The notes: a model not told the origin generated them from the sequence alone. DNA of 64,000 nucleotides from Pseudomonadota bacterium (GCA_037200975.1 JBBCGI010000001.1:3989716-4053715); one strand, 5' to 3'. Shown: positions 24,384 to 34,212, counted from the stretch's first letter. A program made the numbers and translations.

Positions 24384-26442
24384 TATCGGTTTGTTGGGGG
24401 GCTCGCCTGGGCCGCGTGTCGTTCCGCCGCCAGTGCCGCGTGTTTCTGCGCCGTCTTTTCCGGCGGTGCCGCCGAGCGATGCGGCGGATTCCGCCGCGCC
24501 CCTCGCGCGCGCGGAGGCAGTCGCGGTTGCCGCGCACTTCCTGGCGCCGGTCGCCGCGGCGCCCATCGCGATAGTTAGTGTGCCGGTGTCGCTGGCGCCG
24601 GAACCGACGGCGTCCGCTCAATCCAGCGTGACATCTGCGCAGACCGCGCTCGCCGCCGCAAGCAGCGAATACGCGCCCGAACCTGTGCCCCCGCCGACGC
24701 CCGTTCCGCCCGCGGCAGTCGCGCCCCGGCCGCTGATCTCCATGCCGACGCCGATCCGCTGGAGCGATCTGCTGTGGCTGGCTTTCGCGTTGTTAGTCGT
24801 GATCGGCACCGGGCTCGGCATCCGCGACCCCTGGCCCGCGGACGAGCCGCGATTCGCGGTGGTCGCGCGCGACATGGTCGCCACGGGTGAGTGGCTGTTC
24901 CCGCGCGTCGGCGGCGATCTGTACCAGGACAAGCCGCCGCTGTTCTTCTGGCTGCTCGCGGTTTGCTTCACGCTGACCGGCTCGCTCAAATGGTCGTTCC
25001 TGATTCCCGCCTTCAGCGCTGCGGGCGGCGTGTTGTTCCTGGTCTACGACCTGGGCCGACGGCTCGTCGGCCGTGAAGCCGGATTCGCCGCGGCGCTGGT
25101 GCTGTGCTTCACGCTGCAGTTCGTGATGGTGTTCCGCGGCGCGCAGATCGATCCCGTGTTGTGTTTCCTCACGACGTTGTCGTTGTACGCGCTGCTGCGC
25201 CATCTGTTGCTTGGACCGGCCTGGCGCTGGTATTTCCTCGGCGGCTTCGTCGCGGGGCTCGGCATCTTCACCAAGGGCGTGGGTTTCCTGCCGCTGTTGG
25301 CGTTGATTCCGTTTTTCCTGCTGCGCGGGTTCCGCTGGCAGGGTCTCGCGGCCATCGACGCGGGCCGGGGCGGCTGGCGCTGGTGGCTCGCGCCGGCCGC
25401 GATGTTGCTCGCCGTCTGCCTGTGGTTCATTCCGATGCTGCTCGCAGTCGCCGCGAGCGGCGCGCCCGAGTACGCGGCCTATCGCGACGAGCTGCTGTTC
25501 AAACAGACCGTGGGCCGCTATGCGGCTTCGTGGCATCACGTGAAGGGCTGGTACTACTTCATCGTCGAAGTCATCCCGCCGTTGTGGTTGCCGTTCAGCC
25601 TGCTGCTGTTCTGGCTGGTGCCGAAATTCAGGACCGCGTTTCGCGAACGCGACGCGCGCGTGTGGCTGCCGCTGGGCTGGTTGCTGCTCGTGCTGCTGTT
25701 CTTCTCGTGGAGCCCGGGAAAACGCGGCGTGTACATCACGCCGGCCTTGCCGGCGCTGGCCCTCGCGTCGCTGCCGTTCATCGAGGCCGTACTGGCGCGC
25801 GCTGGCGTGCGGCGCGCGGGGCTCATGCTCGGCTCGGCCTTCTTCCTCGTGGCGGCGGCATTCGCTATTGCCTGGTCGACGCACGCGAAGTTCGCCGTCG
25901 ATACGCTCGCGGCCGCCAACCTGGACGGTCCGGGCGCCGTCTATGTCTACCTTTCGCTGTGCGGCACGGGGCTTGTCTACGCCTTCACACGTGCGCCGCT
26001 GGCTGCCTGGCCGGTGGCGATCGGTTCGCTCGCGGTCGTGTTCTCGTATTTCATCGCGCCCTCGATGAACGGCGAACGATCGGGCGGGGATTTCACGCGC
26101 GCCGCGCTCGCGCAGGTCAAACCCGGCGAGCAGCTCGCCCTGGTCGCTTACAAGGAGCAATTCCTGCTCTACCTCGACCGGCCCATCGTGAACTTCGGGC
26201 ACCGGCGTGTCTTCGAGGGGCCGCAGGAATCCTTCGACGCCTCCGCCTGGCTCAACGCGGCACCGGATCGGGTGCTGCTCGTGCCGGCCGATCAGCTCGC
26301 GCCTTGCTTCGTCGCAAACGTGGCGAAGGCGGGCTTCACGTCGGGCGAGGATTGGTCGCTGGTGCGGGCTCCGGCGGCAAATGCGTGCGCGGAGAAGGGC
26401 GACGCGCGACGGGCGATTCGTTACGTAATCACGCAGCGTTGA
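24376..26442 (+). CDS. ArnT/PMT-type membrane glycosyltransferase with Pro/Ala-rich N-terminal extension
   Basis: The 688-residue polytopic GT-C enzyme transfers a sugar from an undecaprenyl-phosphate donor to a lipid or protein on the periplasmic side. The catalytic loop has IRDPWPADEPRFAVVARDM, the DE motif of ArnT-like proteins, followed by LYQDKPPLFFWLLA and then about a dozen hydrophobic helices and a soluble C-terminal domain. The first 130 or so residues are low-complexity Pro/Ala/Val sequence, absent from typical ArnT. That region may be a cytoplasmic linker, or the true start may be internal near the first helix (for example around MPTPIRWSDLLW). It overlaps the LAB_N gene. Confidence 0.88.
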   Translation: MPDIGLLGGSPGPRVVPPPVPRVSAPSFPAVPPSDAADSAAPLARAEAVAVAAHFLAPVAAAPIAIVSVPVSLAPEPTASAQSSVTSAQTALAAASSEYAPEPVPPPTPVPPAAVAPRPLISMPTPIRWSDLLWLAFALLVVIGTGLGIRDPWPADEPRFAVVARDMVATGEWLFPRVGGDLYQDKPPLFFWLLAVCFTLTGSLKWSFLIPAFSAAGGVLFLVYDLGRRLVGREAGFAAALVLCFTLQFVMVFRGAQIDPVLCFLTTLSLYALLRHLLLGPAWRWYFLGGFVAGLGIFTKGVGFLPLLALIPFFLLRGFRWQGLAAIDAGRGGWRWWLAPAAMLLAVCLWFIPMLLAVAASGAPEYAAYRDELLFKQTVGRYAASWHHVKGWYYFIVEVIPPLWLPFSLLLFWLVPKFRTAFRERDARVWLPLGWLLLVLLFFSWSPGKRGVYITPALPALALASLPFIEAVLARAGVRRAGLMLGSAFFLVAAAFAIAWSTHAKFAVDTLAAANLDGPGAVYVYLSLCGTGLVYAFTRAPLAAWPVAIGSLAVVFSYFIAPSMNGERSGGDFTRAALAQVKPGEQLALVAYKEQFLLYLDRPIVNFGHRRVFEGPQESFDASAWLNAAPDRVLLVPADQLAPCFVANVAKAGFTSGEDWSLVRAPAANACAEKGDARRAIRYVITQR

Positions 26443-26464
26443 CCGCGGGCGGAGTCCTATTCTG

Positions 26465-26497
26465 TTGAGGAGCATGCACTTAGCTTGTGTTCCTCAA
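26465..26497. repeat. Short inverted repeat in the gap after the PMT gene
   Basis: TTGAGGA (26465-26471) and TCCTCAA (26491-26497) form a 7-base stem with a 19-base loop inside the 181-base gap 26443-26623. It has no U tract, so it is not a convincing terminator, and could be an operator or a weak hairpin. Nothing else stands out in this gap. Confidence 0.3.
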
Positions 26498-26623
26498 AAC
26501 TTATGACAGAATGCTTCGCAACTTTGGGAGGAAGCAGTTGCCGGAATCTGTGGCGCGGTTCGCCGTTGCTTACAGATCAAAGGCGTAGCGTGCTCTTCGC
26601 TCCGACCAAAGATTGGGAGAAGA

Positions 26624-29299
26624 GTGGCTCAAGCACCTGAACATCCTGCGGATCTGACGGCTTCGGACGTTTTCTCCACGGGCGTATGGTCGGCGCGCGG
26701 TGGCAAGCAGACGCTTGGCGTCGACATCGCCTGCACCAAGATTTCCATCGATCTGCAGAACATGCGGAAAGGCGCCGTCGACGGCTGCATCCGCGAGAGC
26801 CTCAACTCCCTGCGTGACGCCTCCGGCGTCGATACCGCCTTCGTCTGGCTGTTCAACGCCGACGGCCACACCATCGACGAGATCCATGCCGCTCACGGCG
26901 CGCTGGCCCAATGCCGTGTCGAGGCCTGGCGCTCGACCTCGCTCGAAGCGTTCCCGTGGTTCAAGGGCCGCCTCGAGCATCTGCGCCTCTCCGAGATCCG
27001 CGACAGCTCGGTGGCCCGCAAGGACCAGGCCATCGAAGCCAAGCGCCTCGCGGAATTGCAGATCGGTTCGGTACTGATGATCGCGTTCCGCGTCAGCGGT
27101 GTGCCGGCCGGAATCCTCGGGTTGGCGAACGCGCTGCCGCGCGGCGCCTGGGACGTGAACCTGCAGCTGCTGTTGAAGCTGCTCGGCAACTCCCTCGCCA
27201 GCGGCCTCGAGAAGCTCAAGGTCGAGAACCGGCTGCACAAGCTCGAAGAACGCCTCGAACTCGCGCAGGGCGCCGCCAACGATGGCCTGTGGGATTTCGA
27301 CATCGAAAGCAACGAAGTCCACTTCTCCCCGCGCTGGAAACAGATGCTGGGTTACCCGGTGGATGCGCTGCTGGATTCACCCGACTGGCGCAGCCTGGTT
27401 CATCCCGAAGACATGTCGCGCGTGCAGAGCGCGATCCGCGATCACGTGGCCGGCAAGTCGCCGATTTTCGAAAGCGTGCATCGCATGAAGCACCGCAACG
27501 GCGACTGGCGCTGGGTGGTGAGCCGCGCCAAGGCGCGCGTGGATGAACATGGCCGGCTGTTGCGGCTGGTCGGCGTCGAGCTCGACATCACCGAGCGCAA
27601 GCTCTACGAAGAGGCGCTGTTCCGCGAGAAGGAGAGCGCGCAGATCACGCTGCAGTCGATCGGTGACGGCGTCGTCACGACCGATGCGAATTCCACCGTG
27701 GATTACATCAATCCGGTCGCCGAACAACTGACCGGCTGGCGCCTCGAAGATGCGATGGGCCGGCCGATCGAAGAAATCTACCGCGCGTTCCACGAGGAAA
27801 CCTGCGAGCCGCTCGAGAATCCGTTGAGCGTGTCGATCCGCCGCACGCGGCCGATCAAGAGCGTGCGCCCGATGTTGCTGATCCGGCGCGACGGCAACGA
27901 GCTGTACGTGGAAAGCACCGCGGCGCCGATTCGTGACGGCGCCGGGGCCGTGTCCGGCGGTGTGCTCGTGTTCCATGACGTGACCGAGAGCCGCGAGCTC
28001 AATCGCCGCCTGTCGTACCACGCCTCGCACGATCTTTTGACCGGCCTCGTGAACCGCCGCGAGTTCGAAAGCCGCGTCGAACGCGCGCTCAAGAGCGCCA
28101 AGGCGCGCGAGTCGTCGTATGCGTTGTGTTACCTCGACATCGACCAGTTCAAGATCATCAACGACACCTGCGGCCATTCCGCGGGCGACGTGTTGTTAGG
28201 CCAGGTCGGCGCGCTGCTCAAGAGCAAGGTCCGCTGGCGTGACACTCTCGCGCGCCTCGGCGGAGACGAGTTCGGAATTCTTCTGGAAGCCTGCTCGCTC
28301 GACGAAGCGCTGCGCACGGCGGAAGTCATGCGCGAAGCGGTGCGCAATTTCAGGTTCACCTGGGAGGACCGCGTGTTCCGGCTCGGCGCGTCGGTGGGCG
28401 TGGTGCCCATCGCGGCGGAGAACGAAGACGTGGCGTCGATTCTTTCTGCCGCGGACAGCGCCTGCGCCGCCGCCAAGGAAGCCGGCCGCAACCGCGTGCA
28501 CAGTTTCGCCGAGAACGACATCGAGCTCATGCGCCGCCGGCGCGAGATGCAATGGGCGGCGCGTATCAACGCGGCGCTGGAAGAGGGCCGCTTCGAGCTG
28601 TATCGCATGCAGATCCAGCCGTTGCAGCGCCCCGAGCCCGGCCAGCACTACGAGCTGCTGCTGCGCATGCGCGACGAATCCGGCCGCATGGTGTCGCCCG
28701 ACAATTTCATCGCCGCGGCAGAACGCTACGGCCTGACTCCGGCGATCGATCGCTGGGTGGTCGAGAACGCGCTGCGCTGGCTGGTCAGCGAGGCGGACGA
28801 GCGCGAGAAGCTCGCCATGTGCTCGATCAATCTATCTGGCCAGAGCTTCGGCGACGACAAGTTCCTGCCGTTCGTCATCGAACAATTCAGCAAGAGCGGC
28901 ATCGACGCCTCGAAGATCTGCTTCGAGATCACCGAGACCGCGGCGGTCGCCAGCTTCAGCCAGGCGAACCGCTTCATCCAGGCGTTGAAGGAGCTGGGTT
29001 GCCGCTTCGCGCTCGACGACTTCGGCACCGGCCTCTCGTCGTTCGGTTACCTGAAACATTTCCCGGTCGACTTCCTCAAGATCGACGGCAGCTTCGTGCG
29101 CGAAATCCTGCACGACCCGATCGATCGCGAGATGGTGCGTTCGATCAACGAAATCGGTCATCTCACCGGCAAGAAGACCATCGCCGAGTTCGCCGAGAAC
29201 GCCGAGATCATCCAGATGCTCACCTCGCTGGGCGTCGACTACGCGCAAGGTTATGGCATCGCTCAGCCGCAACGCGTGCTGAAGGCCGTCAACGCCTAG
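26624..29299 (+). CDS. GAF-PAS-PAS-GGDEF-EAL c-di-GMP turnover protein
   Basis: The 891-residue cytoplasmic sensor has a GAF-like N-terminal region (about 45-205) and two PAS domains (about 225-335 and 345-460, the first ending in a PAC motif GVELDITERKLYEEAL). A GGDEF domain follows with intact LARLGGDEFGIL and the preceding DIDQFKIINDTCGHSAGD. The EAL domain has ELLLRM in place of EALLR but keeps NLSGQS, EITETAAV, DDFGTGLSSFGYL, LKIDGSF and the AEFAEN loop. Both catalytic activities look possible, as in the RmcA/MorA-type group. The start is GTG at 26624 with GGGAGAAGA upstream. It is a single gene. The sensed signal is unknown. Confidence 0.93.
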   Translation: MAQAPEHPADLTASDVFSTGVWSARGGKQTLGVDIACTKISIDLQNMRKGAVDGCIRESLNSLRDASGVDTAFVWLFNADGHTIDEIHAAHGALAQCRVEAWRSTSLEAFPWFKGRLEHLRLSEIRDSSVARKDQAIEAKRLAELQIGSVLMIAFRVSGVPAGILGLANALPRGAWDVNLQLLLKLLGNSLASGLEKLKVENRLHKLEERLELAQGAANDGLWDFDIESNEVHFSPRWKQMLGYPVDALLDSPDWRSLVHPEDMSRVQSAIRDHVAGKSPIFESVHRMKHRNGDWRWVVSRAKARVDEHGRLLRLVGVELDITERKLYEEALFREKESAQITLQSIGDGVVTTDANSTVDYINPVAEQLTGWRLEDAMGRPIEEIYRAFHEETCEPLENPLSVSIRRTRPIKSVRPMLLIRRDGNELYVESTAAPIRDGAGAVSGGVLVFHDVTESRELNRRLSYHASHDLLTGLVNRREFESRVERALKSAKARESSYALCYLDIDQFKIINDTCGHSAGDVLLGQVGALLKSKVRWRDTLARLGGDEFGILLEACSLDEALRTAEVMREAVRNFRFTWEDRVFRLGASVGVVPIAAENEDVASILSAADSACAAAKEAGRNRVHSFAENDIELMRRRREMQWAARINAALEEGRFELYRMQIQPLQRPEPGQHYELLLRMRDESGRMVSPDNFIAAAERYGLTPAIDRWVVENALRWLVSEADEREKLAMCSINLSGQSFGDDKFLPFVIEQFSKSGIDASKICFEITETAAVASFSQANRFIQALKELGCRFALDDFGTGLSSFGYLKHFPVDFLKIDGSFVREILHDPIDREMVRSINEIGHLTGKKTIAEFAENAEIIQMLTSLGVDYAQGYGIAQPQRVLKAVNA

Positions 29300-29383
29300 A
29301 CAGGCGCTGCGCGCCACGGTGGAAAACGGCGCCGAAGCGGCGTCGTCCATTGGGGTTATGATCTCTTCGTTCCGGGGGGATCC

Positions 29384-31798
29384 ATGCGCCAGCTCTTTCG
29401 CCTGACTTCCTTGTCCGCGCTCGCGGCCTTGGCGACCCCATTCATGCTCGCGCTGTGCGGCGGCGTCGTGCTCGCGCAAGGTGAGGCGGCCAAGACCGCC
29501 ACCATTCTCTGGTACGACCAGCCAGCGACCGACTGGGAGAAAGAAGCGCTGCCCATCGGCAACGGCCGCATCGGCGCGATGGTGTTCGGCAGCATCGATA
29601 CCGAGCGGCTGCAGATCTCCGAAAAATCGCTGTGGACCGGCGGGCCGGGCTCGGAGGACGGTTACAGCTACGGTCTTCCGGCCGACTCGCAGGTCGACCT
29701 GGTGCGAAGCATCGGCAAACAACTGGTGGAAGGCGCTCAGCTCGCGCCCGAAGACGTGGCCAAACAACTCGGCCGCAAGGTGCACAACTACGGCGACTAC
29801 CAGAGCTTCGGCGAGCTCGTGATCGAGCGCGAGCCGCAAGCCGAGCCGGTCACGGACTACCGCCGCGAGCTCGATCTGGACACCGCCATCGCGCGCGTGA
29901 GTTTCAAGCAGGGCGGAGTCGGCTACCGTCGCGAGTATTTCATCTCCTATCCCGACCAGCTGCTGGTCGTGCGCTGGTACAGCACCAGCGCGCAGAAGCT
30001 CAAGATCCGCTTCGCGGTGCCGGACAATCGCAGCGCGCAGTTCGACGTCGGCGCGCAGGGTCTGACCATCTCGGGTGCGCTCAAATCCAACGGGCTCAGA
30101 TATGCCGCGCACGTGCGCGTGGTTCCCGACTGCGGCTCTGTCACGCGTGACGGTGATGCCTTGCGCATCGAGACCGAGTGCGCCATCACCGTCCTCGTCG
30201 CTGCGCGTACCAACTACCGCATGCACTACCCGGACTATCGTGCGGCCGACGTCGAGCCTGCCGGGGTGGCGATGAAGGATGCCCTTGCGGTGGGAACTGC
30301 CGGTCACGCGCGTCTTTACGGCCCGCACATCAGCGACTACCAGGCATTGTTCCAGCGCGTGAAGCTCGATCTCGGCGGCGCTCAGCCCGGAAAGATGACC
30401 ACCGACCGCCTGCGTGCGCAGTACGGCAGCGGCAATATGTCTGCCGACCTCGCGCTCGAACAGCTGTATTTCAACTACGGCCGTTATCTGCTGATCTGCG
30501 CCTCGCGCAGCGGCTCCTTGCCCGCCAACCTGCAGGGCGTGTGGAACGACAAGGCCACGCCGCCGTGGAATGCCGACTACCACGTGAACATCAACCTGCA
30601 GATGAACTATTGGCCGGCGGAAACCGCCAACCTTTCGGAAACGGCAGCGCCGTTGTTCGATTTCGTCGATCAGCTGGTGCCGCCCGGAAAAATCGCCGCG
30701 CAGCGTTACTTCGGTGCCGGCGGCTGGACGATGTTCCTGAACACCAATGTCTGGGGATACGTGGGGCTCATCGACTGGCCCACCTCGTTCTGGCAGCCCG
30801 AGGCGGCAGCGTGGCTCGCGCAGCATTACTACGAGCACTATCTATTCAGCCGCGACGAGAAATTTCTCAGGCAACGCGCCTGGCCGGTCATGAAGGGCGC
30901 GGCGCAGTTCTGGCTCGATGCGCTGGTGATCGATCCGCACGACGGCAAGCTGGTCGTGAGCCCGAGCTACTCGCCGGAGCACGGGCCGTTTACCGCCGGT
31001 GCCGCGATGTCGCAGCAGATCGTCGCGGACCTGTTCGCCAATACGGTTGCGGCGGCGCCGCTGGCTGGCGACCGGGATTTCGGCAAACGTGTCGCCGCGG
31101 CGTTGGCGAATCTCGATCCGGGGCTGCGTGTCGGCAAGTCTGGCCAGCTGCAGGAATGGAAATCCGACATCGACGACATGAAAGACGATCATCGCCACGT
31201 CTCGCATCTGTTTGCGCTGCACCCGGCGAATGCCATCGATCCGGACAATAACCCGGAGCTCGCGGCGGCAGCACGCACTACACTCGATGCGCGCGGCGAC
31301 GCGAGCACCGGCTGGAGCCGCGCGTGGAAGATCAACTTCTGGGCGCGCCTGCGCGATGGCGACCGCGCGCACAGATTGTTGGCCGGCCTGCTGCGCGACA
31401 GCACGCTGCCGAATCTCTGGGACACGCACCCGCCGTTCCAGATCGACGGCAACTTCGGCGCCACGGCGGGCATGATCGAAATGCTGTTGCAGAGCCAGGG
31501 CGGCGAGATCCGGATCCTGCCGGCGCTGCCTGCATCGTGGCCGAAGGGCAGCGTCAGTGGAATTCGCGCGCGTGGCGATGTCACGGTCGGCATCGAATGG
31601 GATGCCTGCGGTCCGGTGAAACTTTCATTCACGACCGGACATGCGGGCCCGGTCAATGTGCGCTCAGCGCTCTTCACTCGCGGCTTCGATGCGAGCGTGA
31701 AGACCGAAGGTGCCCTGGACAAACGCAAGTTCATGGCGAGCCGCGGCGGGTCCTATTCGTTCTCGCGCGGCGCGGCGGTTGGTTGTCCTTTTCCTTGA
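29384..31798 (+). CDS. GH95 alpha-L-fucosidase, secreted
   Basis: The 804-residue glycoside hydrolase has a signal peptide (LSALAALATPFMLALCGGVVLAQ, read as the hydrophobic core and end). The N-terminal domain begins LWYDQPATDWEKEALPIGNG, the GH95 entry signature, with EKSLWTGGPG following. The (alpha/alpha)6 barrel has WNDKATPPWNADYHVNIN with the conserved Asn residues, PSYSPEHGP with the general acid Glu, and HPPFQIDGNFGATAGM with the conserved Asp. The family includes alpha-1,2-L-fucosidases and L-galactosidases that trim plant xyloglucan or host glycans. It stands alone between a signalling gene and a GFA gene. Confidence 0.93.
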   Translation: MRQLFRLTSLSALAALATPFMLALCGGVVLAQGEAAKTATILWYDQPATDWEKEALPIGNGRIGAMVFGSIDTERLQISEKSLWTGGPGSEDGYSYGLPADSQVDLVRSIGKQLVEGAQLAPEDVAKQLGRKVHNYGDYQSFGELVIEREPQAEPVTDYRRELDLDTAIARVSFKQGGVGYRREYFISYPDQLLVVRWYSTSAQKLKIRFAVPDNRSAQFDVGAQGLTISGALKSNGLRYAAHVRVVPDCGSVTRDGDALRIETECAITVLVAARTNYRMHYPDYRAADVEPAGVAMKDALAVGTAGHARLYGPHISDYQALFQRVKLDLGGAQPGKMTTDRLRAQYGSGNMSADLALEQLYFNYGRYLLICASRSGSLPANLQGVWNDKATPPWNADYHVNINLQMNYWPAETANLSETAAPLFDFVDQLVPPGKIAAQRYFGAGGWTMFLNTNVWGYVGLIDWPTSFWQPEAAAWLAQHYYEHYLFSRDEKFLRQRAWPVMKGAAQFWLDALVIDPHDGKLVVSPSYSPEHGPFTAGAAMSQQIVADLFANTVAAAPLAGDRDFGKRVAAALANLDPGLRVGKSGQLQEWKSDIDDMKDDHRHVSHLFALHPANAIDPDNNPELAAAARTTLDARGDASTGWSRAWKINFWARLRDGDRAHRLLAGLLRDSTLPNLWDTHPPFQIDGNFGATAGMIEMLLQSQGGEIRILPALPASWPKGSVSGIRARGDVTVGIEWDACGPVKLSFTTGHAGPVNVRSALFTRGFDASVKTEGALDKRKFMASRGGSYSFSRGAAVGCPFP

Positions 31799-31820
31799 AC
31801 GGGCGCGGCGGAGAGCGACG

Positions 31821-32240
31821 ATGCTGATGACCGGCAGCTGCCATTGCCGAAACATCGCCTTCACCCTCGACTGGCGACCCGAGCCCGCGACGATTCCCGC
31901 GCGCGCCTGCGGCTGTTCCTTCTGCGTCAAACACGGCGGGGTCTGGACGGCTTGCCCGACGGCGCATCTGCGTATCGCCGTAGTAGATCCCGGGCGCGTG
32001 AGCCGCTATGAATTCGGCACGAAAACCGCGCAATTCCATGTTTGTACGAATTGCGGCGTCGTGCCCGTCGTGACCAGCGCCATCGAAGGCCGGGTTTTCG
32101 CGGTGGTGAGCGTCAACGCCCTCCACGATATCGCGCCCGAGCGGCTCGATCGCAAGCCGGCATCGTTCGATGGCGAGAGCGAGGGGGACCGCCTGGCGAG
32201 GCGCCAGCGCAACTGGATAGGCAACGTCGAATTCGCCTGA
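31821..32240 (+). CDS. GFA-family (glutathione-dependent formaldehyde-activating) zinc protein
   Basis: This 139-residue protein has the cysteine pattern of the GFA/CENP-V fold: SCHCRNIAF, ACGCSFCVKHGG and VCTNCGVVPV, which bind two zinc ions. Family members include a proposed S-hydroxymethylglutathione synthase, but many have no known reaction, so no reaction is claimed. The ATG at 31821 has GGAGAG 5 bases upstream, 22 bases after the GH95 stop. Confidence 0.88.
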   Translation: MLMTGSCHCRNIAFTLDWRPEPATIPARACGCSFCVKHGGVWTACPTAHLRIAVVDPGRVSRYEFGTKTAQFHVCTNCGVVPVVTSAIEGRVFAVVSVNALHDIAPERLDRKPASFDGESEGDRLARRQRNWIGNVEFA

Positions 32241-32298
32241 AGCGGCCGGAACCGCAAAAAGCAGGCGCGGCCGGCGAGCGGCGCGTTACCCTTGGCGC

Positions 32299-33444
32299 AT
32301 GAATCCCTACATCATTCCCTGGATGGATGACGATCTCGAAGTCTTTCGCGACACGGTCGTCCGCTTCATCGAATCCGAAATGGTGCCGCACGACGCGCGC
32401 TGGCGCGAGCAGCACCACGTCGACCGCGAGACCTGGCGCAAGGCCGGCGAGACCGGGCTGCTGTTGTTAGATGTGCCGGCCGAATACGGCGGCGGCGGTG
32501 GAGATTTTCGCCACGAGGCGGTGATGTACACCGAGCTCGCGCGCCGCGGCATCGGCGCGTTCGGCCAGGGCGTGCACAGCATGTGCGCGCACTACGTGCT
32601 CAACCACGGGACGGAAGTGCAGAAGCAACGCTGGCTGCCGCGCCTGGCGTCGGGCGAGTTGATAGGCGCCATCTGCATGACCGAACCCGGCACGGGATCG
32701 GACCTCAAGGGCATCCGCACGCGCGCGGTGAAGCAGGGTGACCACTACGTGGTCGATGGCGCGAAGACGTTCATCACCAACGGCTCGCTCGCGACGCTGC
32801 TGATGCTGGTGGTCCGGACCGATCCGGCCGAAGGCAGCAAGGGCCTCTCCATCCTCATGGTCGAGACGAAGGATCTGCCGGGATATCGCGTCGGCCGCGT
32901 GCTCGACAAGATGGGCCTGCACGGGCAGGACACCTCAGAATTGTTCTTCCAGGGTGTCAACGTGCCGGTCGACTGCCTGCTGGGCGGCGTGGAAGGCAAG
33001 GGCATGCACCAGCTCATGCACGACCTGCCGTATGAACGCACCGTCATCGCGGTCGGCGCCGTGGGCGCGATGGAAGGCGGGCTCGAAGAGACGCTGAAAT
33101 ACGTGCGCGAACGCAAGACTTTCGGGCAGCCGGTATTCAACTACCAGAACACGCGCTTCAAGCTGGCGGAAGTGGCGAGCATCACGCGCATCGCACGCGT
33201 GTTCTCCGACCGCTGTGTCATGGACCTGGTGGCCGGCAAGCTCGACACCGAAACGGCGTCCATGGCCAAGTGGTGGGTCTCCGACATGCAGCAGCAGGTG
33301 CTGGACGAATGCGTGCAGCTGCACGGCGGCTACGGCTACATGAACGAATACCTCGTCTGCCGGCTGTTCGCGGATTCGCGCGTGCAGCGCATTTATGGCG
33401 GCACCAACGAGATCATGAAAGAGGTCATCGCGCGCGGCTTGTGA
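32299..33444 (+). CDS. Acyl-CoA dehydrogenase
   Basis: The 381-residue flavoenzyme oxidises acyl-CoA at the alpha-beta bond. It has the FAD/substrate segment ICMTEPGTGSDLKGI, KTFITNGSLATLLMLVVRT, FGQPVFNYQNTRFKLAE and the C-terminal QLHGGYGYMNEY...YGGTNEIMKEVI, whose Glu (in TNEIMKE) is the expected catalytic base, as in short- and branched-chain enzymes. The length is normal. It stands alone with no linked acyl-CoA ligase or hydratase, so the substrate chain cannot be inferred. Confidence 0.95.
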   Translation: MNPYIIPWMDDDLEVFRDTVVRFIESEMVPHDARWREQHHVDRETWRKAGETGLLLLDVPAEYGGGGGDFRHEAVMYTELARRGIGAFGQGVHSMCAHYVLNHGTEVQKQRWLPRLASGELIGAICMTEPGTGSDLKGIRTRAVKQGDHYVVDGAKTFITNGSLATLLMLVVRTDPAEGSKGLSILMVETKDLPGYRVGRVLDKMGLHGQDTSELFFQGVNVPVDCLLGGVEGKGMHQLMHDLPYERTVIAVGAVGAMEGGLEETLKYVRERKTFGQPVFNYQNTRFKLAEVASITRIARVFSDRCVMDLVAGKLDTETASMAKWWVSDMQQQVLDECVQLHGGYGYMNEYLVCRLFADSRVQRIYGGTNEIMKEVIARGL

Positions 33445-33522
33445 AGATTGAACGGCACACGGCAGAGACAGCCCGCGCGGCAAAGACTTTCGAACGATGT
33501 CCGATCGCCCAGGGGAAAAACA

Positions 33523-34080
33523 ATGACTAACAACCCTTATTCGCCGCCCACCGCCCCCGTCGCCGACGTGGGCCACGGTGGGCTCGTCGACCAGTCCAAT
33601 CCGTACTTCGCCGTCGGCCTGGTCAAGCTTGCCGTCATGAACATGGTGACTTTCGGCATCTACCAGGTTTACTGGTTCTACCGCCAATGGAACTTCGTGC
33701 GCGTTCGCGATCGCTCGGACATCTGGCCCGTCCCGCGGGCGATCTTCGCGATCATTTTCGTGTATCCGCTTTTTCAGCGCATCCGCTCGGATGCCGCGCA
33801 ACACCAGGTACCGGGCGGCCTCGCCGCAGGGCCCCTGGCCACCGTGTTCATCCTCTGCAACTTCATCTGGCGCGCGCCGGATCCCTGGTGGCTGGCAGGT
33901 TTCCTCACGACCGTCGTGGTGGTCGTGGCGCAAAAGGTCGTCAACGAGATCAATGTGGCTGCCTCACCGGACCACGATCGCAACGAACGCTTTGGCGGCT
34001 GGAACTGGTTCGGCATCGTCGTGGGCGGAGTGTTCTGGGCGCTCGTGATGATCGGCCTGCTCTTCGGAGTCGAAGAGTAG
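33523..34080 (+). CDS. Polytopic membrane protein (DUF4234-like, hypothetical)
   Basis: The 185-residue protein begins with a Pro-rich cytoplasmic segment (MTNNPYSPPTAPV). About four hydrophobic segments follow, the first containing FGIYQVYWFYRQWNFV, a signature resembling DUF4234 proteins. The ATG at 33523 has AGGGGA 6 bases upstream. It follows the acyl-CoA dehydrogenase by 78 bases. The function is unknown. Confidence 0.75.
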   Translation: MTNNPYSPPTAPVADVGHGGLVDQSNPYFAVGLVKLAVMNMVTFGIYQVYWFYRQWNFVRVRDRSDIWPVPRAIFAIIFVYPLFQRIRSDAAQHQVPGGLAAGPLATVFILCNFIWRAPDPWWLAGFLTTVVVVVAQKVVNEINVAASPDHDRNERFGGWNWFGIVVGGVFWALVMIGLLFGVEE

Positions 34081-34212
34081 CCAGCGGCACGCGGGCAGGC
34101 GGGCACTTTCCTCCGTGCACGTCGCGCTCGGCATCCCGCGCCGGTGTTCGCCTTTGCGCGGGGCGGTTGCGGTGGCATATTGCGGGTTCCTGCGGATTTC
34201 TAGAGGAACGCC

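Noticed and set aside
24793-26475. A 560-codon minus-strand frame opposite the PMT gene
   Set aside because: Its composition (Arg/Gln/Glu-rich, no hydrophobic core) and antisense position mark it as a shadow of the GT-C gene.
28832-30838. A 660-codon open frame on the minus strand opposite GGDEF-EAL and GH95
   Set aside because: It spans two real genes on the other strand without motif or RBS, so it is a shadow frame.
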